This document shows positions 22,880-23,183 of a stretch of 23,183 nt of DNA, in pieces (the stretch's first letter is position 1; every line of letters starts with the position of its first letter). Origin of the DNA: an uncultured Oscillospiraceae bacterium (lineage in GTDB: Bacteria > Bacillota > Clostridia > Oscillospirales > Oscillospiraceae). The stretch is taken from the NCBI GenBank assembly GCA_910587395.1, contig CAJULJ010000042.1, positions 1 through 23,183 on the forward strand, written 5' to 3'. The notes under the pieces are model-generated. The model was not told where the DNA came from, did no database searches, and saw only the letters and a program-made list of their open reading frames with translations. Made by a program: the position numbers and the translations under genes.

Positions 22880-23038
22880 TTATATCACCCTCGGCGCCTT
22901 CAGCCGCTCCTCATACTCCTGCCGCTCCGCCTCAGTCGCCTCACGAACGGCGTATTTTCCGCAGTCGGGGCATTGCTCCGGCTCTGCGGTACGGCTGAAA
23001 AGGAAATGGCAGTTGTCACAAGCATAAATCACTTTCAT
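22880..23038 (-). CDS. Small zinc-ribbon protein
   Basis: 52 residues, MKVIYACDNCHFLFSRT onward. Two CxxC pairs (CDNC and CPDC, 19 residues apart) form a zinc ribbon of the rubredoxin/TFIIB-like kind. The C-terminus is charged and helical (EATEAERQEYEERLK). The ATG at 23038 is the only reasonable start; the longer frame to the window edge would cross the promoter. A -10 lies only 11 bases upstream, so the mRNA may be nearly leaderless. It lies 1 bp from the MmcQ/YjbR gene. The function is unknown; proteins of this size may act in regulation or RNA/DNA binding. Confidence 0.75.
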   Translation of the reverse strand: MKVIYACDNCHFLFSRTAEPEQCPDCGKYAVREATEAERQEYEERLKAPRVI

Positions 23039-23048
23039 CACCTGCGAT

Positions 23049-23077
23049 ATTATAGCAGAAAGACGACTGATACACAA
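23049..23077 (-). promoter_or_regulatory. Promoter of the zinc-ribbon gene
   Basis: Reading the - strand: TTGTGT (-35, 23077-23072), a 17-bp spacer and TATAAT (-10, 23054-23049). The expected start near 23042 leaves about 4 nt before the ATG, with only AGGTG touching the start codon. Confidence 0.6.
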
Positions 23078-23078
23078 G

Positions 23079-23183
23079 ATGGAGGTATTCAAAACTGAAC
23101 AACCAAGAAAAAAGCAGCCTGTCCCAAGCGGCCAGCCCATCCTCAATGACAATGCCGCCATCGTCCAGAACACCAACGACATC
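23079..23183 (+). CDS. Unidentified ORF, truncated by the window edge
   Basis: An open frame starts at the ATG at 23079 and encodes MEVFKTEQPRKKQPVPSG then QPILNDNAAIVQNTNDI before the edge. The basic, Pro-rich start and the ordered NDNAAIVQNTND segment look like real protein. I cannot name the family. No clear ribosome site precedes the ATG, and its start overlaps the -35 region of the divergent zinc-ribbon promoter, so it could be the broken end of another element. Further sequence to the right is needed to decide. Confidence 0.35.
   Translation, partial: MEVFKTEQPRKKQPVPSGQPILNDNAAIVQNTNDI

Overview
The window looks like chromosome from a high-GC, anaerobic gut Firmicute of the Oscillospiraceae type (Flavonifractor / Intestinimonas / Lawsonibacter-like). 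This is inferred from strong AGGAGG ribosome sites, S-layer-homology (SLH) domains, YesM/YesN two-component proteins, Fe-S aldo/keto reductases and extracytoplasmic flavodoxins. The genus is not proven.

Region 1 (about 1-10,080, + strand) is a sugar uptake and phosphorolysis locus. A GH94 phosphorylase resembling N,N'-diacetylchitobiose phosphorylase overlaps a phosphohexomutase by ATGA. Next come a YesM-type sensor kinase, a CUT1 ABC importer (lipoprotein plus two permeases, no ATPase) and a YesN-type response regulator. The likely scheme is that the kinase/regulator pair senses an extracellular oligosaccharide, the importer brings it in, the phosphorylase splits it with phosphate, and the mutase feeds the sugar 1-phosphate into metabolism. 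The importer genes are separated by a cluster of RNA hairpins.

Region 2 (about 10,150-16,510, - strand) is a yiaKLMNO-like locus. It reads LacI-family repressor, then YiaL-like protein, YiaK-like 2,3-diketo-L-gulonate reductase, TRAP transporter DctP-DctQ-DctM and a HAD phosphatase. Three related copies of a GCAATCGATTGC palindrome sit at the operon promoter, upstream of it, and in the repressor's own promoter. This gives a coherent repression and autoregulation model.

Region 3 (about 16,520-21,640) starts with decayed regulator fragments, followed by a four-gene - strand cluster: lipoprotein flavodoxin, MATE transporter, Fe-S aldo/keto reductase and an SLH-anchored flavodoxin. The two flavodoxins lie outside the membrane, suggesting a cell-surface redox module. 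The lipoprotein flavodoxin has a one-base frameshift. The MATE gene is out of frame because of a three-copy 13-bp tandem repeat, and removing one copy restores a 435-residue protein.

Region 4 (about 21,640-23,183) is patchy: the tail of a surface protein ending in LPKTG, an N-terminally truncated HD-GYP protein, a MmcQ/YjbR protein, a small zinc ribbon with a possibly leaderless promoter, and an ORF running off the right edge. It looks like accessory DNA reshaped by recombination.
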